Shown here: positions 45,051 through 53,937 of the stretch, piece by piece
How positions within the stretch are numbered: position 1 is the stretch's first letter
How the letters are laid out: each line of letters opens with the position of its first letter
From: Longimicrobiaceae bacterium
GTDB taxonomy: Bacteria; Gemmatimonadota; Gemmatimonadetes; Longimicrobiales; Longimicrobiaceae
Direction of reading: 5' to 3'
Length of the DNA: 64,000 nucleotides
NCBI GenBank assembly: GCA_036375715.1
Contig: DASVBS010000060.1
Coordinates: 124,001-188,000, forward strand
The notes under the pieces: generated by a model
Seen by the model: the letters and a program-made list of their open reading frames with translations, nothing else
Databases searched by the model: none
What the model was told of the DNA's origin: nothing
Program-made: the position numbers and the translations under genes

Positions 45051-45232
45051 GCACCGGGGCTATCGTCTTCATGGTGATGAGCTGGGCCTTTGTGCTCGGG
45101 CTCGCCACCTGGGCCTATTCGCGAATTCTTCGCGCCCAGAAGCATCTCGATCCGGATGGCATCGGGCCGGAGTCTCCGCCGGAACCGGGGCATTTCGACG
45201 AGTCCGGGAAGCCGCGCGAGGATCCCCGGTGA
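45047..45232 (+). CDS. metS: MetS-like small subunit of NSS transporter
   Basis: A 61-residue protein with one N-terminal membrane helix (about residues 5-26) and a polar tail rich in P, D and E. The start MSTGAIVFMVMSWAFVLGLATW is typical of MetS-type subunits found directly after NSS transporters. It overlaps the transporter by ATGA and the next VOC gene by GTGA. Requirement for transport is known for MetPS and inferred here. Confidence 0.82.
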   Translation: MSTGAIVFMVMSWAFVLGLATWAYSRILRAQKHLDPDGIGPESPPEPGHFDESGKPREDPR

Positions 45233-45651
45233 AACCCCGCGTGACAGTTCTTACCCTCGGGGTGGACGACCTCGAGCGCGCCGTGGCCTTCTACCGCGAT
45301 GGTCTCGGGTGGCAGACGCCGGGCATCGTGGGTACCGAGTTCGAGCACGGAGCCGTGGCCTTCTTCGAGCTGGAAGGCGGGGTGCAGCTCGCATTGTGGC
45401 CGAGGCGGAGCATCGCGCACGACAGTGGTGTGTCCGAGGGGGCACCGTCTCCGACGGAGCTCACCCTCGGGCACAACGTTGCCAGCCGCGAGCAGGTAGA
45501 TGCGGTGATGGAGGAGGCACGGCGGGCGGGTGGGCGCATCGTCAAGGAAGCGGGGGAGACCTTCTGGGGAGGCTACGCCGGGTACTTCGCCGATCCGGAC
45601 GGGCATCTCTGGGAAGTCGTCTGGAATCCGGCGGCGCTGCCCCCGGATTGA
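45229..45651 (+). CDS. VOC family protein (glyoxalase-like)
   Basis: A 140-residue single-pair VOC fold: VTVLTLGVDDLERAVAFYRDGLGW, an alternating strand region FEHGAVAFFELEGGVQLALWP, and GYAGYFADPDGHLWEVVWNP at the end, which carries the E metal ligand. Whether it is a glyoxalase, dioxygenase or resistance protein cannot be told. It overlaps metS by GTGA and is the last gene before the repeat and operator region. Confidence 0.8.
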   Translation: MKPRVTVLTLGVDDLERAVAFYRDGLGWQTPGIVGTEFEHGAVAFFELEGGVQLALWPRRSIAHDSGVSEGAPSPTELTLGHNVASREQVDAVMEEARRAGGRIVKEAGETFWGGYAGYFADPDGHLWEVVWNPAALPPD

Positions 45652-45696
45652 CAGCGGCTGCCTTAATTAGTCCGATCTGACTCCTCTCTGTTTCCA

Positions 45697-45788
45697 CGCC
45701 GATTCTCCCGGTCTCTCCGCGCCGACACGCCTCCTGCATCTGCGCCGAGTCTTCTCCTGGCTTCACGCCGATTTCCCATCCGGACCAG
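45697..45788. repeat. Four 23-bp degenerate direct repeats
   Basis: CGCCGA occurs at 45697, 45720, 45743 and 45766, exactly 23 bases apart each time. The 17 bases between follow a loose pattern rich in TCT and CTCC. A degenerate fifth unit may begin near 45788. The set ends about 15 bases upstream of the catE promoter. Confidence 0.7.
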
Positions 45789-45802
45789 CCCGATCGAGCG
45801 GG

Positions 45803-45831
45803 TTGACAATATATGTGTTACAACACATATT
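45803..45831 (+). promoter_or_regulatory. Promoter with MarR-type palindromic operator
   Basis: TTGACA (45803-45808), a 17-base spacer and CATATT (45826-45831). A perfect palindrome, ATATGTGTTACAACACATAT (45811-45830; 9-bp arms, AC centre), fills the spacer and overlaps the -10. This is the classic position for repression by a dimeric winged-helix regulator; the MarR gene at 47988 is the local candidate. Confidence 0.72.
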
Positions 45832-45862
45832 TGTGCCTGGCCACAAGCAACGGGGGGACACG

Positions 45863-46795
45863 ATGAACGACGCTACACGGCCGGGAGCGAACGGGGGGGC
45901 GCAGCCGGATTTCGGCTGGGGGATTGCGCCCGCGGGGCACCGGCTTCCCGCAGACACGCGCCTCGGGCCGGTGCAACTGCAGGTGGCCGATCTCGAGCGA
46001 TCACTTCGCTACTATCAGCAGGTGATCGGGCTGCGTCTGCTGGAAAAGGACGGCAGTGGTGCGACCCTCGGGGCAGAGGATCAGCGTCCATTGGTGGTGC
46101 TGAAGGAGCGGCCCGGAAGTACGCCCGTGCCGCCCCGCGGGCGGCTCGGGCTCTACCACTTCGCCATCCTGCTGCCCACGAGAGAAGATCTCGGCCGCTT
46201 TCTCCGCCACGTCGGCGACCTGCGACAGCGAATCGGCGCCTCTGACCACCTGGTCAGCGAGGCCGTCTACCTGCACGATCCCGACGGGCTCGGCATCGAG
46301 GTCTACGCCGATCGGCCGCGCTCCGCATGGCGGGCTGAAGGTCGTGAGCTGCGGATGAGCACCGAGCCGCTGCGTGCCCACGAGCTACTGGCGTCGGCCG
46401 GCGATCTTCCCTGGGCCGGCCTCCCCGACGGTACGGTCATCGGGCACGTGCACCTGCACGTGGGCGACCTCGGGTCCGCGTCGAGCTTCTACCACGACGC
46501 GCTCGGGTTCGACAAGGTCGTCTGGAGCTACCCCGGCGCGCTCTTTCTCTCCGCCGGCGGATACCACCACCACCTCGGGGTGAACACCTGGGCGGCCTCG
46601 GAGCGCGCCGCGGGCGAGGGTGATGCGCGCCTGCTCGAATGGACGGTCGAGCTCCCACGTACGGAGCAAGTCGAGGCCACCGCCGAGAGCCTGGTGCGAG
46701 CCGGCTACCCGGTCGAGCGCCCCGCTCCCGGCGAGGTCGTCACGCGAGATCCCTGGGGGACGCTGGTGCGGGTGCGGAGGGGAGGGGCGGCGTGA
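45863..46795 (+). CDS. CatE-like two-domain VOC (extradiol) dioxygenase
   Basis: A 310-residue protein with two VOC halves (about 35-150 and 190-305). The second half matches the Bacillus CatE pattern: GHVHLHVGDLGSASSFYHDALGF, ALFLSAGGYHHHLGVNTW, with histidines placed as Fe ligands. CatE opens catechol rings and is regulated by MarR or DUF24-type quinone sensors. ATG at 45863 is preceded by GGGGGG and a repressible promoter. A flavin reductase, another VOC protein and a MarR regulator follow, so a response to phenols or quinones is likely but inferred. Confidence 0.87.
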   Translation: MNDATRPGANGGAQPDFGWGIAPAGHRLPADTRLGPVQLQVADLERSLRYYQQVIGLRLLEKDGSGATLGAEDQRPLVVLKERPGSTPVPPRGRLGLYHFAILLPTREDLGRFLRHVGDLRQRIGASDHLVSEAVYLHDPDGLGIEVYADRPRSAWRAEGRELRMSTEPLRAHELLASAGDLPWAGLPDGTVIGHVHLHVGDLGSASSFYHDALGFDKVVWSYPGALFLSAGGYHHHLGVNTWAASERAAGEGDARLLEWTVELPRTEQVEATAESLVRAGYPVERPAPGEVVTRDPWGTLVRVRRGGAA

Positions 46796-46911
46796 CGGGG
46801 TGACAAGGTGACCGGGGCTCAGGCTACGAGGCATGCGGCAGACCGCTATGGACTCCTCCGCCCCTCGGAGGCACCTTACCGGGAGCACGTCCTCGTTTCC
46901 GCCAGAACGCC

Positions 46912-47433
46912 ATGGTTCGTCCCAACCGTCGACCGATTCAGGCCTCGATCCGTACCTCCTCCGCGGAGAGCGGCGGGGATTTCGCCGGGCTGATGCGGGA
47001 AGCCCTGTCGCACTGGGCGAGTGGTGTAGCGGTGCTCGCCGCCAGCGACGGGGAGGAGATCGATGCGATCACGGTCAGCGCCTTTGCCTCTCTCTCGCTC
47101 GAGCCTCCACTCGTGCTCGCCTGCGTGGGTGAGCACGCCTCCATCCTGCCCATGCTCCGCGAGGAGCAGCGGTTCGTGGTGAGCATCCTCTCCGCCGCGC
47201 AGCAACACGCCGCCGGGACGGTCGCCCAGCGACTTCCGGGGATGACGGAGCTCTTCCAGAGCCTGGAGCGTCCCGTGGTGATCGACGCCCCCGCGGCGCT
47301 CGAGTGTGCGCTGTGGGAAGAATACGCGGGTGGCGATCACCGCATCATCGTCGGGCGAGTGGAATCCGTCACGCTCGGGCCGGAAGCGCCGCCGCTCCTC
47401 TACCACCGCCGCCAGTACCAGAGCCTCACCTGA
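46912..47433 (+). CDS. Flavin reductase family protein
   Basis: A 173-residue NAD(P)H:flavin oxidoreductase-like protein with the FMN-binding split-barrel pattern: LREALSHWASGVAVLAASDGEEIDAITVSAFASLSLEPPLVLACVG, RFVVSILSAAQQHAA, and a C-terminal DHRIIVGRVESVTLGPEAPPLLYHRRQY. Such proteins supply reduced flavin to monooxygenases such as HpaB. No oxygenase partner is encoded nearby. The gap to catE (116 bases) contains a GGTGACAAGG piece like repeat D. Confidence 0.88.
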   Translation: MVRPNRRPIQASIRTSSAESGGDFAGLMREALSHWASGVAVLAASDGEEIDAITVSAFASLSLEPPLVLACVGEHASILPMLREEQRFVVSILSAAQQHAAGTVAQRLPGMTELFQSLERPVVIDAPAALECALWEEYAGGDHRIIVGRVESVTLGPEAPPLLYHRRQYQSLT

Positions 47434-47453
47434 TCCCCCACTCCTCCACGATC

Positions 47454-47834
47454 ATGGCACATATCACTTCCGTCGCGCCGGTTCTGCTCGTGCGCGATGT
47501 CGTCGCTGCCGCGGAGCACTATCGCGACCGCCTGGGCTTCACCTTCGAGCGCTTCTGGGGAGATCCGCCCGACTTCTGCATGGTCAAGCGGGACGGCATC
47601 ATCGTCATGCTGAGCCAGGTGCCGCCGCAGACACAGGTGGTGCCGCACTGGAAGGTCGTGCACCAGCTCTGGAGCGCCTACTTCTGGGTCGATGATGCGG
47701 ATGTCCTGCACGACGAGTTCGTGCGTCGCGGCGCAACGATCGACTATGGGCTCAGCGACAAGCCGTACGGCATCCGCGAGTTCGGCGTCCAGGACCTGGA
47801 TGGCCACGACCTCGGGTTCGGGCAGCCGCTGTGA
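47454..47834 (+). CDS. Single-domain VOC family protein
   Basis: A 126-residue protein with MAHITSVAPVLLVRDVVAAAEHYRDRLGFTFERFWGDPPDFCMVKRDGIIVMLSQ, then FWVDDADVLHDEFVRRGA and a final EFGVQDLDGHDLGFGQ carrying metal-ligand positions. The pattern is like glyoxalase/bleomycin-resistance proteins of the DUF-type. The substrate is unknown. It follows the flavin reductase after 20 bases on the same strand and precedes the MarR gene. Confidence 0.85.
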   Translation: MAHITSVAPVLLVRDVVAAAEHYRDRLGFTFERFWGDPPDFCMVKRDGIIVMLSQVPPQTQVVPHWKVVHQLWSAYFWVDDADVLHDEFVRRGATIDYGLSDKPYGIREFGVQDLDGHDLGFGQPL

Positions 47835-47987
47835 GGCCTCCCCTCATTGCGATGGCCTCCCGATCATCCCGAGTGCGAGCGCGCAACCAACTGCCGGAGC
47901 TACGGTCAGAGCTCGAGGGGGCGACCCGGTGATCCTGAGCGAAGCCACGGCCGCCCTTGCCCCCCTCCCGGGGATCGGTGCATATAC

Positions 47988-48491
47988 ATGGTCATGGATT
48001 ACCGACTCGCTGCGGAGCAGATGGCCGCCGAGTGCCTGTGCTTCCGCGCCCGCAGAGTTTCCCGGGTCCTGACCCGGATATATGATGAGGAATTGCGTCC
48101 CCTGGGGATCCAGGCGACCCAGCTCACGCTGCTCAACGCGGTAGCGATCGGCGGGGAGGCAGGAGCCCGGATGAATCGCCTCGCGGAGATCCTCGCCATG
48201 GACGCCACCACGCTCTCGCGCAACCTGCGCCCCTTGGCGCGTCAGGGGCTTCTTCGCATCGAGCGCTCGACGCGCGATCGCCGGGTCAGGATTGCCCGGC
48301 TCACCCACGCTGGACGAGACCGGGTCGCTCGTGCCCTTCCACTCTGGAGGCGCGCGCAGGAGCGGATCGAGCAAGCCCTCGGCGCCGCGCTGGCTTCGGA
48401 CCTGCGCACCAGGATGGATGCGGCCGTTGAGGCCGGTGCCGGCTCGGAGGTGAGTCTACCGGTTCCCGCGAGAACCGGCACCGGCGACTGA
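47988..48491 (+). CDS. MarR family transcriptional regulator
   Basis: A 167-residue winged-helix repressor. Residues about 30-135 follow the MarR pattern: LTRIYDEELRPLGIQATQLTLLNAVA, MNRLAEILAMDATTLSRNLRPLARQGLLRIERSTRDRRVRIARLTHAGRDRV. A CLC cysteine pair near the N-terminus could sense oxidants or quinones. Two ATGs (47988, 47994) are possible; a TTGCCC/CATATA-like promoter would start transcription at about 47994, giving a leaderless message. The obvious target is the palindrome upstream of catE. Confidence 0.88.
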   Translation: MVMDYRLAAEQMAAECLCFRARRVSRVLTRIYDEELRPLGIQATQLTLLNAVAIGGEAGARMNRLAEILAMDATTLSRNLRPLARQGLLRIERSTRDRRVRIARLTHAGRDRVARALPLWRRAQERIEQALGAALASDLRTRMDAAVEAGAGSEVSLPVPARTGTGD

Positions 48492-48567
48492 CGATCCTGG
48501 CGGAGCGGCCCGGAGGCGGCTCCTCGCACTAAAGCCACCACCGACTGCGGGCCGTTCGCCCGCGCCA

Positions 48568-50130
48568 ATGCCGATGGCAGACCTCCGCGCCGATCTCGCC
48601 TCCAGGGCCAAATTGCCGGAAGAATCCCGCTCCGGCGAGACCGATTCGCACCGCCCAACCACTCCCGAAGAGGGTCGGGCTCCCGCCGGTTCTGGGGCGG
48701 TAACGCCCCCGCTTGCGGCCGTACCCCCCGCTTCTCCGCCTCCAGGCAGGCGCTACGACCGCTCCATCGTCGATGGCCCGCTGGCCCCAACGGTGTGGAA
48801 GCTCGCCTGGCCCGCGATGTTGACCAACATCATCGGCGGGATCCAGGGGATGGTCGATCACGTGATGGTCGGCCACCTGGTCGGCTTCCAGGCTAATGCT
48901 GCCATCGGGGTCGCCTGGCAGATCTTCATCGTCGTTATCGTCTTCATCACCTCGCTCTTCACCGGGATGAGCGTCCTGGTGGCCCGCTTTGCCGGTGCCG
49001 ACGAGCCCGAGAAGGTCGACCGGGTGGTCTTCCAGGCATTCCTGACCGCGGTGGGGATTTCTCTTCTGGTGCTGGCTCCGGTGGGCTACCTCCTCTCGCC
49101 GGCGCTGCTCGACCTTGTCAACGCTGCCCCCGCCGTTCGCGCCGAAGCCCTCCCGTTTCTACGGGTGATGTTTCTGTTCAGCGTCGGCATGATGATCTTC
49201 TTCATGCTGAGCGGGGCGCTGCGGTCGGCCGGCGATGCGCGGACCCCGATGGTGCTGGGAATCGCCATGACCGTGCTGAACATGGGGCTCAACATCGTCC
49301 TCATCGCCGGACTTGGCCCGGTCCCGGCCTTCGGCACCACCGGCGCGGCGATGGGAACGGTGATCGCTTCGGGGCTGGTGGCGGTCTATTCGCTCTGGAA
49401 GCTGCAGAACGGAAGCTGGGTCATCTCCTTCCCCCGTGGGCAGGGATACGCTCCGGACTGGGGGATCATACGCGCGCTCTTCCGCTTCGGCCTGCCGACC
49501 GGTATCCAGGGAATTGCGATGAACGTCGGCGGCGTGCTGATGCTTTCGTTCATCGGTTCTCTCGCCCAGAGCGCGGCTGCCCAGGCGGCCTTTGCGATCT
49601 CCTATTCGCAGCTCTTCTCGCTGGTGACCTGGACCTCGGTGGGGTTGATGGGGGCGGCGGCGGCGATCGCGGGTCAGAGTCTCGGGGCGGGGAAGCCTGA
49701 GCGCGCGGTGTCCGCGGTGCACGTGGCGGCGCGGATCGCCGTTGGCGGTGCGGCGGCCATCGGCGCCCTGTTCCTGCTCATGCCCGAGGCGTTGCTCGGC
49801 CTCTTCGGCATGACCGAACCGGCGGTGATCGAGATCGGTACTCAGTTGCTGCGCATCCTGAGCCTGTCGGGACTCTTCATCGCCGTCGCCCTCACCTACA
49901 CCGGCGGGCTTCAGGGAACCGGCGACACGAAGAGCCCGCTCTACATCTCGATCATCTCGCAGGTGGTGGTGCCGCTTGGTCTCTGCTTCATCATCCAGCA
50001 GACGGTGGGGCTCGACCCGATCGATATCTGGATCGCGATCCTGCTGGGGCACACGGTCCGCTGCGTCCTCAGCGTCGCGCGCTTCCGGCAAGGGCGGTGG
50101 AAGTCGATCGTAGTGGACGTGCAGGGTTAG
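48568..50130 (+). CDS. MATE family efflux transporter
   Basis: A 520-residue inner-membrane antiporter with twelve hydrophobic segments. An unusually long, P- and S-rich cytoplasmic N-terminus (about 70 residues) precedes the first helix. MatE signatures are LAPTVWKLAWPAMLTNIIGGIQGMVDHVMVGHL, ALRSAGDARTPMVLGI and a second half beginning RFGLPTGIQGIAMNVGG. It would expel organic cations or drugs. It is near the MarR gene, but whether it is under MarR control cannot be seen. Confidence 0.9.
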   Translation: MPMADLRADLASRAKLPEESRSGETDSHRPTTPEEGRAPAGSGAVTPPLAAVPPASPPPGRRYDRSIVDGPLAPTVWKLAWPAMLTNIIGGIQGMVDHVMVGHLVGFQANAAIGVAWQIFIVVIVFITSLFTGMSVLVARFAGADEPEKVDRVVFQAFLTAVGISLLVLAPVGYLLSPALLDLVNAAPAVRAEALPFLRVMFLFSVGMMIFFMLSGALRSAGDARTPMVLGIAMTVLNMGLNIVLIAGLGPVPAFGTTGAAMGTVIASGLVAVYSLWKLQNGSWVISFPRGQGYAPDWGIIRALFRFGLPTGIQGIAMNVGGVLMLSFIGSLAQSAAAQAAFAISYSQLFSLVTWTSVGLMGAAAAIAGQSLGAGKPERAVSAVHVAARIAVGGAAAIGALFLLMPEALLGLFGMTEPAVIEIGTQLLRILSLSGLFIAVALTYTGGLQGTGDTKSPLYISIISQVVVPLGLCFIIQQTVGLDPIDIWIAILLGHTVRCVLSVARFRQGRWKSIVVDVQG

Positions 50131-50177
50131 AGGCCCGCGAATCGATCCCCAGCCGGCGATAGGAAGGGCTACCATCA

Positions 50178-50825
50178 TTACAGGTACCTGGCGCACCCAC
50201 TGTACTTCCGCCCCTCGAGCTGCAGCGTCGCCGTGAGTGGAAAGCGCTCGCCGCTCATCACGTCCTCGCACGGAGTCTCGCGCACCCGCAGCACCACCTC
50301 TCCCGTCTGTATCGCGCCGGTGTAAACCTTCTCCCGCTCCGGGCCGTCGCTCCGTACCGGCCCGTCCACAAAGAACTCGACCTCGCCATAGTCGGCCAGC
50401 ACGTGCATCCGGCGACCGGTGGCCACCTCCACCAGCCATCCCGGCTCCTGCCCGATCGCACGCAGATCGTAACCGAGCAGCCGAGAGACCTCCCACGGCG
50501 ACTGCGCGGGGGTGCCAGTGCAACGCTCGAACTTCTCGTCCGGGGTCTCGTAGCGCGCACTGAGGCCCTTGCTCCAGAAAGTCACCACACCGTCACTGTA
50601 GCGCGTGCCCGAGGCAGCGATCACCTGGGGCAGCGTGCGCACGTCCAGTTCCCGCTCCAGCCGTACGCTCTCCGGCTCGACACGCACGACCACACGGATG
50701 TCGTCCTCACACCGGTACACGTAGGCGAACGCCGGCTGGTAGGAGCCCTCCGCTTCGACCGCCCGTGCCGACGTACGGGGTGAGCATCCCGCGATCACGA
50801 TCGTCGCAAGGGCGTATACCCACAA
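50178..50825 (-). CDS. MliC / COG3650-type lipoprotein
   Basis: A predicted outer-membrane lipoprotein of about 215 residues. A TTG at 50825 gives a short signal with lipobox VIAGC; no ATG is near, so the start is uncertain. Domain one is MliC-like (YRCEDDIRVVVRV, LPQVIAASGTRYSDGVVTFWSKGLSARYET). Domain two has the COG3650 pattern GQEPGWLVEVATG and ends PCEDVMSGERFPLTATLQLEGRKYSGCAR. MliC inhibits C-type lysozyme. A defence against lysozyme is likely from the domain but untested. It is convergent with the MATE gene. Confidence 0.78.
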   Translation of the reverse strand: MWVYALATIVIAGCSPRTSARAVEAEGSYQPAFAYVYRCEDDIRVVVRVEPESVRLERELDVRTLPQVIAASGTRYSDGVVTFWSKGLSARYETPDEKFERCTGTPAQSPWEVSRLLGYDLRAIGQEPGWLVEVATGRRMHVLADYGEVEFFVDGPVRSDGPEREKVYTGAIQTGEVVLRVRETPCEDVMSGERFPLTATLQLEGRKYSGCARYL

Positions 50826-50836
50826 AGCTGCTTTAC

Positions 50837-50866
50837 TTGACTCTACGAATCCTGACAGGGTAGTTT
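50837..50866 (+). promoter_or_regulatory. Possible promoter for a leader RNA or sRNA
   Basis: TTGACT (50837-50842), an 18-base spacer and TAGTTT (50861-50866). Two direct repeats of AATCCTGACA (50848 and 50872, 24 bases apart) overlap the spacer and the start region and could be operator sites. Confidence 0.4.
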
Positions 50867-50949
50867 CTCGAAATCCTGACAAGGGAATTGGTCGGCGTTG
50901 TAACTCGGGGATGGCGTTGGAGCTCAGGTATTCCAATGAATCCCCGTTG

Positions 50950-50981
50950 GCCCCGCGCGAGCCGGGCGGGGCTTCTTTCTT
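50950..50981 (+). terminator. Intrinsic terminator in the leader before 51040
   Basis: GCCCCGC (50950-50956) pairs with GCGGGGC (50966-50972) around a 9-base loop, followed by TTCTTTCTT. There is no + strand gene between the MATE gene and this site, so it may end a short RNA or act as an attenuator for the zinc-ribbon gene. Confidence 0.6.
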
Positions 50982-51039
50982 GCGGCTCTTGTGGGCCATT
51001 CCCGCGACCGTTGTCACGCTCAGACCGGAAGAGATCTCG

Positions 51040-51279
51040 ATGCCGCTCACGAACTCGGAAGTCGACAGGATGACCGCCTGGCTCCAGGAGAAGGGAGTCA
51101 ACGCCGCCTGTCCCGCGTGCAGCCGGAAGCAGTGGGGGCTCGGAGAAATCGTTTCTCAACCGGTGAGCACCCGCCTGGGTCCGGACATGACCGCCGAGCA
51201 CATTCCCGCCGTTTCGCTGGTGTGCGGAAACTGCGGCTTCATGATGATGTTTTCCGCCAAGCTGGTGGGTCTGCGGTAG
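51040..51279 (+). CDS. Small zinc-ribbon protein
   Basis: A 79-residue protein with paired CPAC and CGNC motifs about 40 residues apart (zinc ribbon), between them GLGEIVSQPVSTRLGPDMTAEHIPAVSLV, and a hydrophobic end FMMMFSAKLVGLR. ATG at 51040 has a GGAAGAG site. It is the first gene after a possible terminator or attenuator. Function unknown; the fold suggests protein or nucleic-acid contact. Confidence 0.72.
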   Translation: MPLTNSEVDRMTAWLQEKGVNAACPACSRKQWGLGEIVSQPVSTRLGPDMTAEHIPAVSLVCGNCGFMMMFSAKLVGLR

Positions 51280-51324
51280 CCCCCGCCCGCTCGAGCTCAT
51301 CCGCACCACCGCGCGGTCGTCGCG

Positions 51325-53481
51325 TCAGCGCTTCCTCGGGCTCTGCCGGCGCTCGACCTCCCTGAAGAGCGCCAGCGCTCGCGCCTCCAGTCGATAGACT
51401 TCGCCACCGGGAATCGGGTCCTCATCCTCCGGCTGCCGCGTCCGCGCCGTGTCGATGAGAGGCTGCCAGCCCGCGCCCGCTCCGGCCTTGGGAAGGGTGA
51501 AATCGATCGGCTCGTGGTGAGCATTGAGCAGCACGAGCAGGTTGTCGTCCTCCACCGGATCACCGTTCGGATCGAGCTCACCGAGCGCCTCTCCGCCCAG
51601 ACGGACCGCCATCGAGCGGGTCCAGGCCGCATCCCACTCCGCTTCGGTCATCTCCGTCCCGTCCGGCTTGAGCCAGCTGATGTCGTGAATCTCGGAGCCG
51701 TGGATCGGTCGCCCCTGGAAGAACTTGCGACGACGCAACGCGGGATGGGAATGGCGGATCCGTATGAGCCGCCGGGTGAACTCCAGCAGCTCGCGTCGGC
51801 GGTCGTCGAGGTCCCAATCGTACCAGCTGATCTCGTTGTCCTGGCAGTACGCGTTGTTGTTTCCTTGCTGGGTTCGCCCGATCTCATCTCCGCCCAGAAT
51901 CATCGGTACTCCCTGGGAGAGCAGCAGGGTTGCCAGCAGGTTGCGCTGCTGCCGAGCGCGGAGCGCGTTCGTCTCCGGGTCGTCCGTGGGTCCCTCGACC
52001 CCGCAGTTCCAGGACAGGTTGTCGCTGTGCCCGTCCCGGTTGTCCTCACCGTTGGCCTCGTTGTGCTTCTCGTTGTAGGAGACGAGGTCGGCCAGGGTGA
52101 AGCCGTCGTGGGCGGTGATGAAGTTGATGCTGGCGTGCGGCTGTCGCCCGTCTTCGCTGTAGAGGTCGCTGCTTCCCGTGAGCCGGTAGCCCAGCTCGCC
52201 CATCACGCCGCTGTCCCCCTTCCAGAACGCCCGCGCCGAATCACGGTACTTCCCGTTCCATTCGGTCCAGATCACGGGGAAGTTGCCGACCTGGTAACCG
52301 CCCGGTCCCACGTCCCAGGGTTCCGCGATGAGCTTTACGTCCGCCAGCACGGGGTCCTGGTGGATGACGTCGAAGAACGATCCCAATCGATCCACGTCGT
52401 GCAGCTCGCGGGCCAGCGCCGAAGCGAGGTCGAAGCGGAAGCCGTCCACGTGCATCTCCTGCACCCAGTAGCGCAGGGAATCCATGATGAGCTTCAGCAC
52501 CTCGGGTGACTGGGCGTTGAGGCTGTTGCCGGTGCCTGTGTAGTCCATGTAGTAGCGGGGATCGTCCTCCACCAGACGGTAGTAGGCGGGATTGTCGATC
52601 CCCTTGAAGGAGAGGGTGGGTCCGAGGTGGTTCCCTTCGGCGGTGTGGTTGTAGACCACGTCGAGGATCACCTCGAGCCCGGCGCGGTGGAGCGCCTTCA
52701 CCATCTCCTTGAACTCCCGCACCTCTTCTCCGCGCCGCTTGGCGCTGGCGTAGCGCGCCTGCGGGGCGAAGAAGTTGATGGTGTTGTAGCCCCAGTAGTT
52801 ACGTAGTCCCTTCTCGAGCAGGTAGCTGTCGTCCGGAAAGGCGTGTACGGGGAGAAGCTCGACCGCGGTGACGCCGAGACTCGTGAGGTAGTCGAGTATG
52901 TGGGGCGAGGCCAGACCTGCGTACGTGCCGCGCAGTCGACGGGGTACGTCGGGGTGGCGCATGGTGAGTCCGCGCACGTGTGTCTCGTAGATGATCGTGC
53001 GGTGCCAGGGGGTACGCGGGGGCCGGTCTCCCTCCCAGTCGAAGTCGTTCGCGATCACCACCCCCTTGGGTACACCCGGGGCGTCATCGCCCTCGTCGAA
53101 AGCGAGGTCTTCGTCCGGGTGGCCAAGGGGATAGCTGAAGACCGGCTGGCTCCAGTCGACTTCGCCGTACAGGGCCCGAGCGTACGGATCGATCAGGAGC
53201 TTGTTGGGATTGAAGCGGAGACCGGATCCGGGCTCGTACGGGCCATCAACCCGGTAGCCATAGAGCTGGCCCGGCCTGATACCCTTCAGGTATCCGTGCC
53301 AGACGTGTCCCGTGACTTCGGGAAGGGGGATGCGCTCCTTCTCTGCGGGCCGCCTCCCGGCGGAGAAGAGGCAGAGCTCCACCTTGGTGGCATTCAGGGA
53401 GAAGAGGGCGAAGTTGACCCCGTTTCCGTCATAGGTGGCGCCCAGCGGGTCGCGCCGGCCAGGCAGGATCTTTCGTGGCAT
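51325..53481 (-). CDS. glgX: Glycogen debranching enzyme GlgX
   Basis: Hydrolyses alpha-1,6 branches in glycogen or limit dextrin. The 718-residue protein has an N-terminal CBM48-like domain (about 10-100) and a GH13 isoamylase-type barrel. [53 protein letters not shown] (nucleophile D), [19 protein letters not shown] (acid E) and [26 protein letters not shown] are all intact, and a C-terminal beta domain is present. No other glycogen gene is nearby. Confidence 0.96.
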   Translation of the reverse strand: MPRKILPGRRDPLGATYDGNGVNFALFSLNATKVELCLFSAGRRPAEKERIPLPEVTGHVWHGYLKGIRPGQLYGYRVDGPYEPGSGLRFNPNKLLIDPYARALYGEVDWSQPVFSYPLGHPDEDLAFDEGDDAPGVPKGVVIANDFDWEGDRPPRTPWHRTIIYETHVRGLTMRHPDVPRRLRGTYAGLASPHILDYLTSLGVTAVELLPVHAFPDDSYLLEKGLRNYWGYNTINFFAPQARYASAKRRGEEVREFKEMVKALHRAGLEVILDVVYNHTAEGNHLGPTLSFKGIDNPAYYRLVEDDPRYYMDYTGTGNSLNAQSPEVLKLIMDSLRYWVQEMHVDGFRFDLASALARELHDVDRLGSFFDVIHQDPVLADVKLIAEPWDVGPGGYQVGNFPVIWTEWNGKYRDSARAFWKGDSGVMGELGYRLTGSSDLYSEDGRQPHASINFITAHDGFTLADLVSYNEKHNEANGEDNRDGHSDNLSWNCGVEGPTDDPETNALRARQQRNLLATLLLSQGVPMILGGDEIGRTQQGNNNAYCQDNEISWYDWDLDDRRRELLEFTRRLIRIRHSHPALRRRKFFQGRPIHGSEIHDISWLKPDGTEMTEAEWDAAWTRSMAVRLGGEALGELDPNGDPVEDDNLLVLLNAHHEPIDFTLPKAGAGAGWQPLIDTARTRQPEDEDPIPGGEVYRLEARALALFREVERRQSPRKR

Positions 53482-53937
53482 TGGAGTGCATCGTGTCGGG
53501 AGGCGCCTGGACGTCGGCGCCGGCGCGGGTAGCTGCTTCAGGTGGCGAGGGGCAGAGCAAGAGGTGTTCCCCAGGCAGGATCACGAGACGGAACCTGGCG
53601 CAAGACGGGGCGGTACGGTCTCGCGCTCGAACTTGCGCGGACGGAGGTTACGTTCAATATTACCTCGCTGCACCTCTTTCCACACATGCTGTGGATGCGG
53701 CCTCGCGCCCGCGAATTCCCACAGCGACTCCCGAGAGGCCGCCGTCCTGGCCTCGTCTTGGTGGGAGATTTCGGGGTTCGGCTTCCCCTGAATGAAGCAG
53801 TCGCGCGCCGGGGCACTATCCTCGGCGTGGGCGCAGCTTTTTTCCTGCGTTGGAAGGTGCTTAGGCATGCCGGGGCACCATGCCCCTCGAGGTCCGTCTG
53901 ATTCCGATTCGTTCACTCAAGACCGGAGAAACGGCTA
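53482..53937. other. 456-base divergent intergenic region
   Basis: No supported gene; short open frames on both strands have no ribosome site or recognisable product. A + strand promoter candidate is TTGCGC (53633-53638), a 17-base spacer and AATATT (53656-53661), which would leave a leader of about 270 bases before the TPR lipoprotein. Confidence 0.35.

Noticed and set aside
53542-53916. Hypothetical proteins on either strand before the TPR lipoprotein
   Set aside because: No ribosome sites, no family similarity, and overlapping frames on both strands point to chance open frames.
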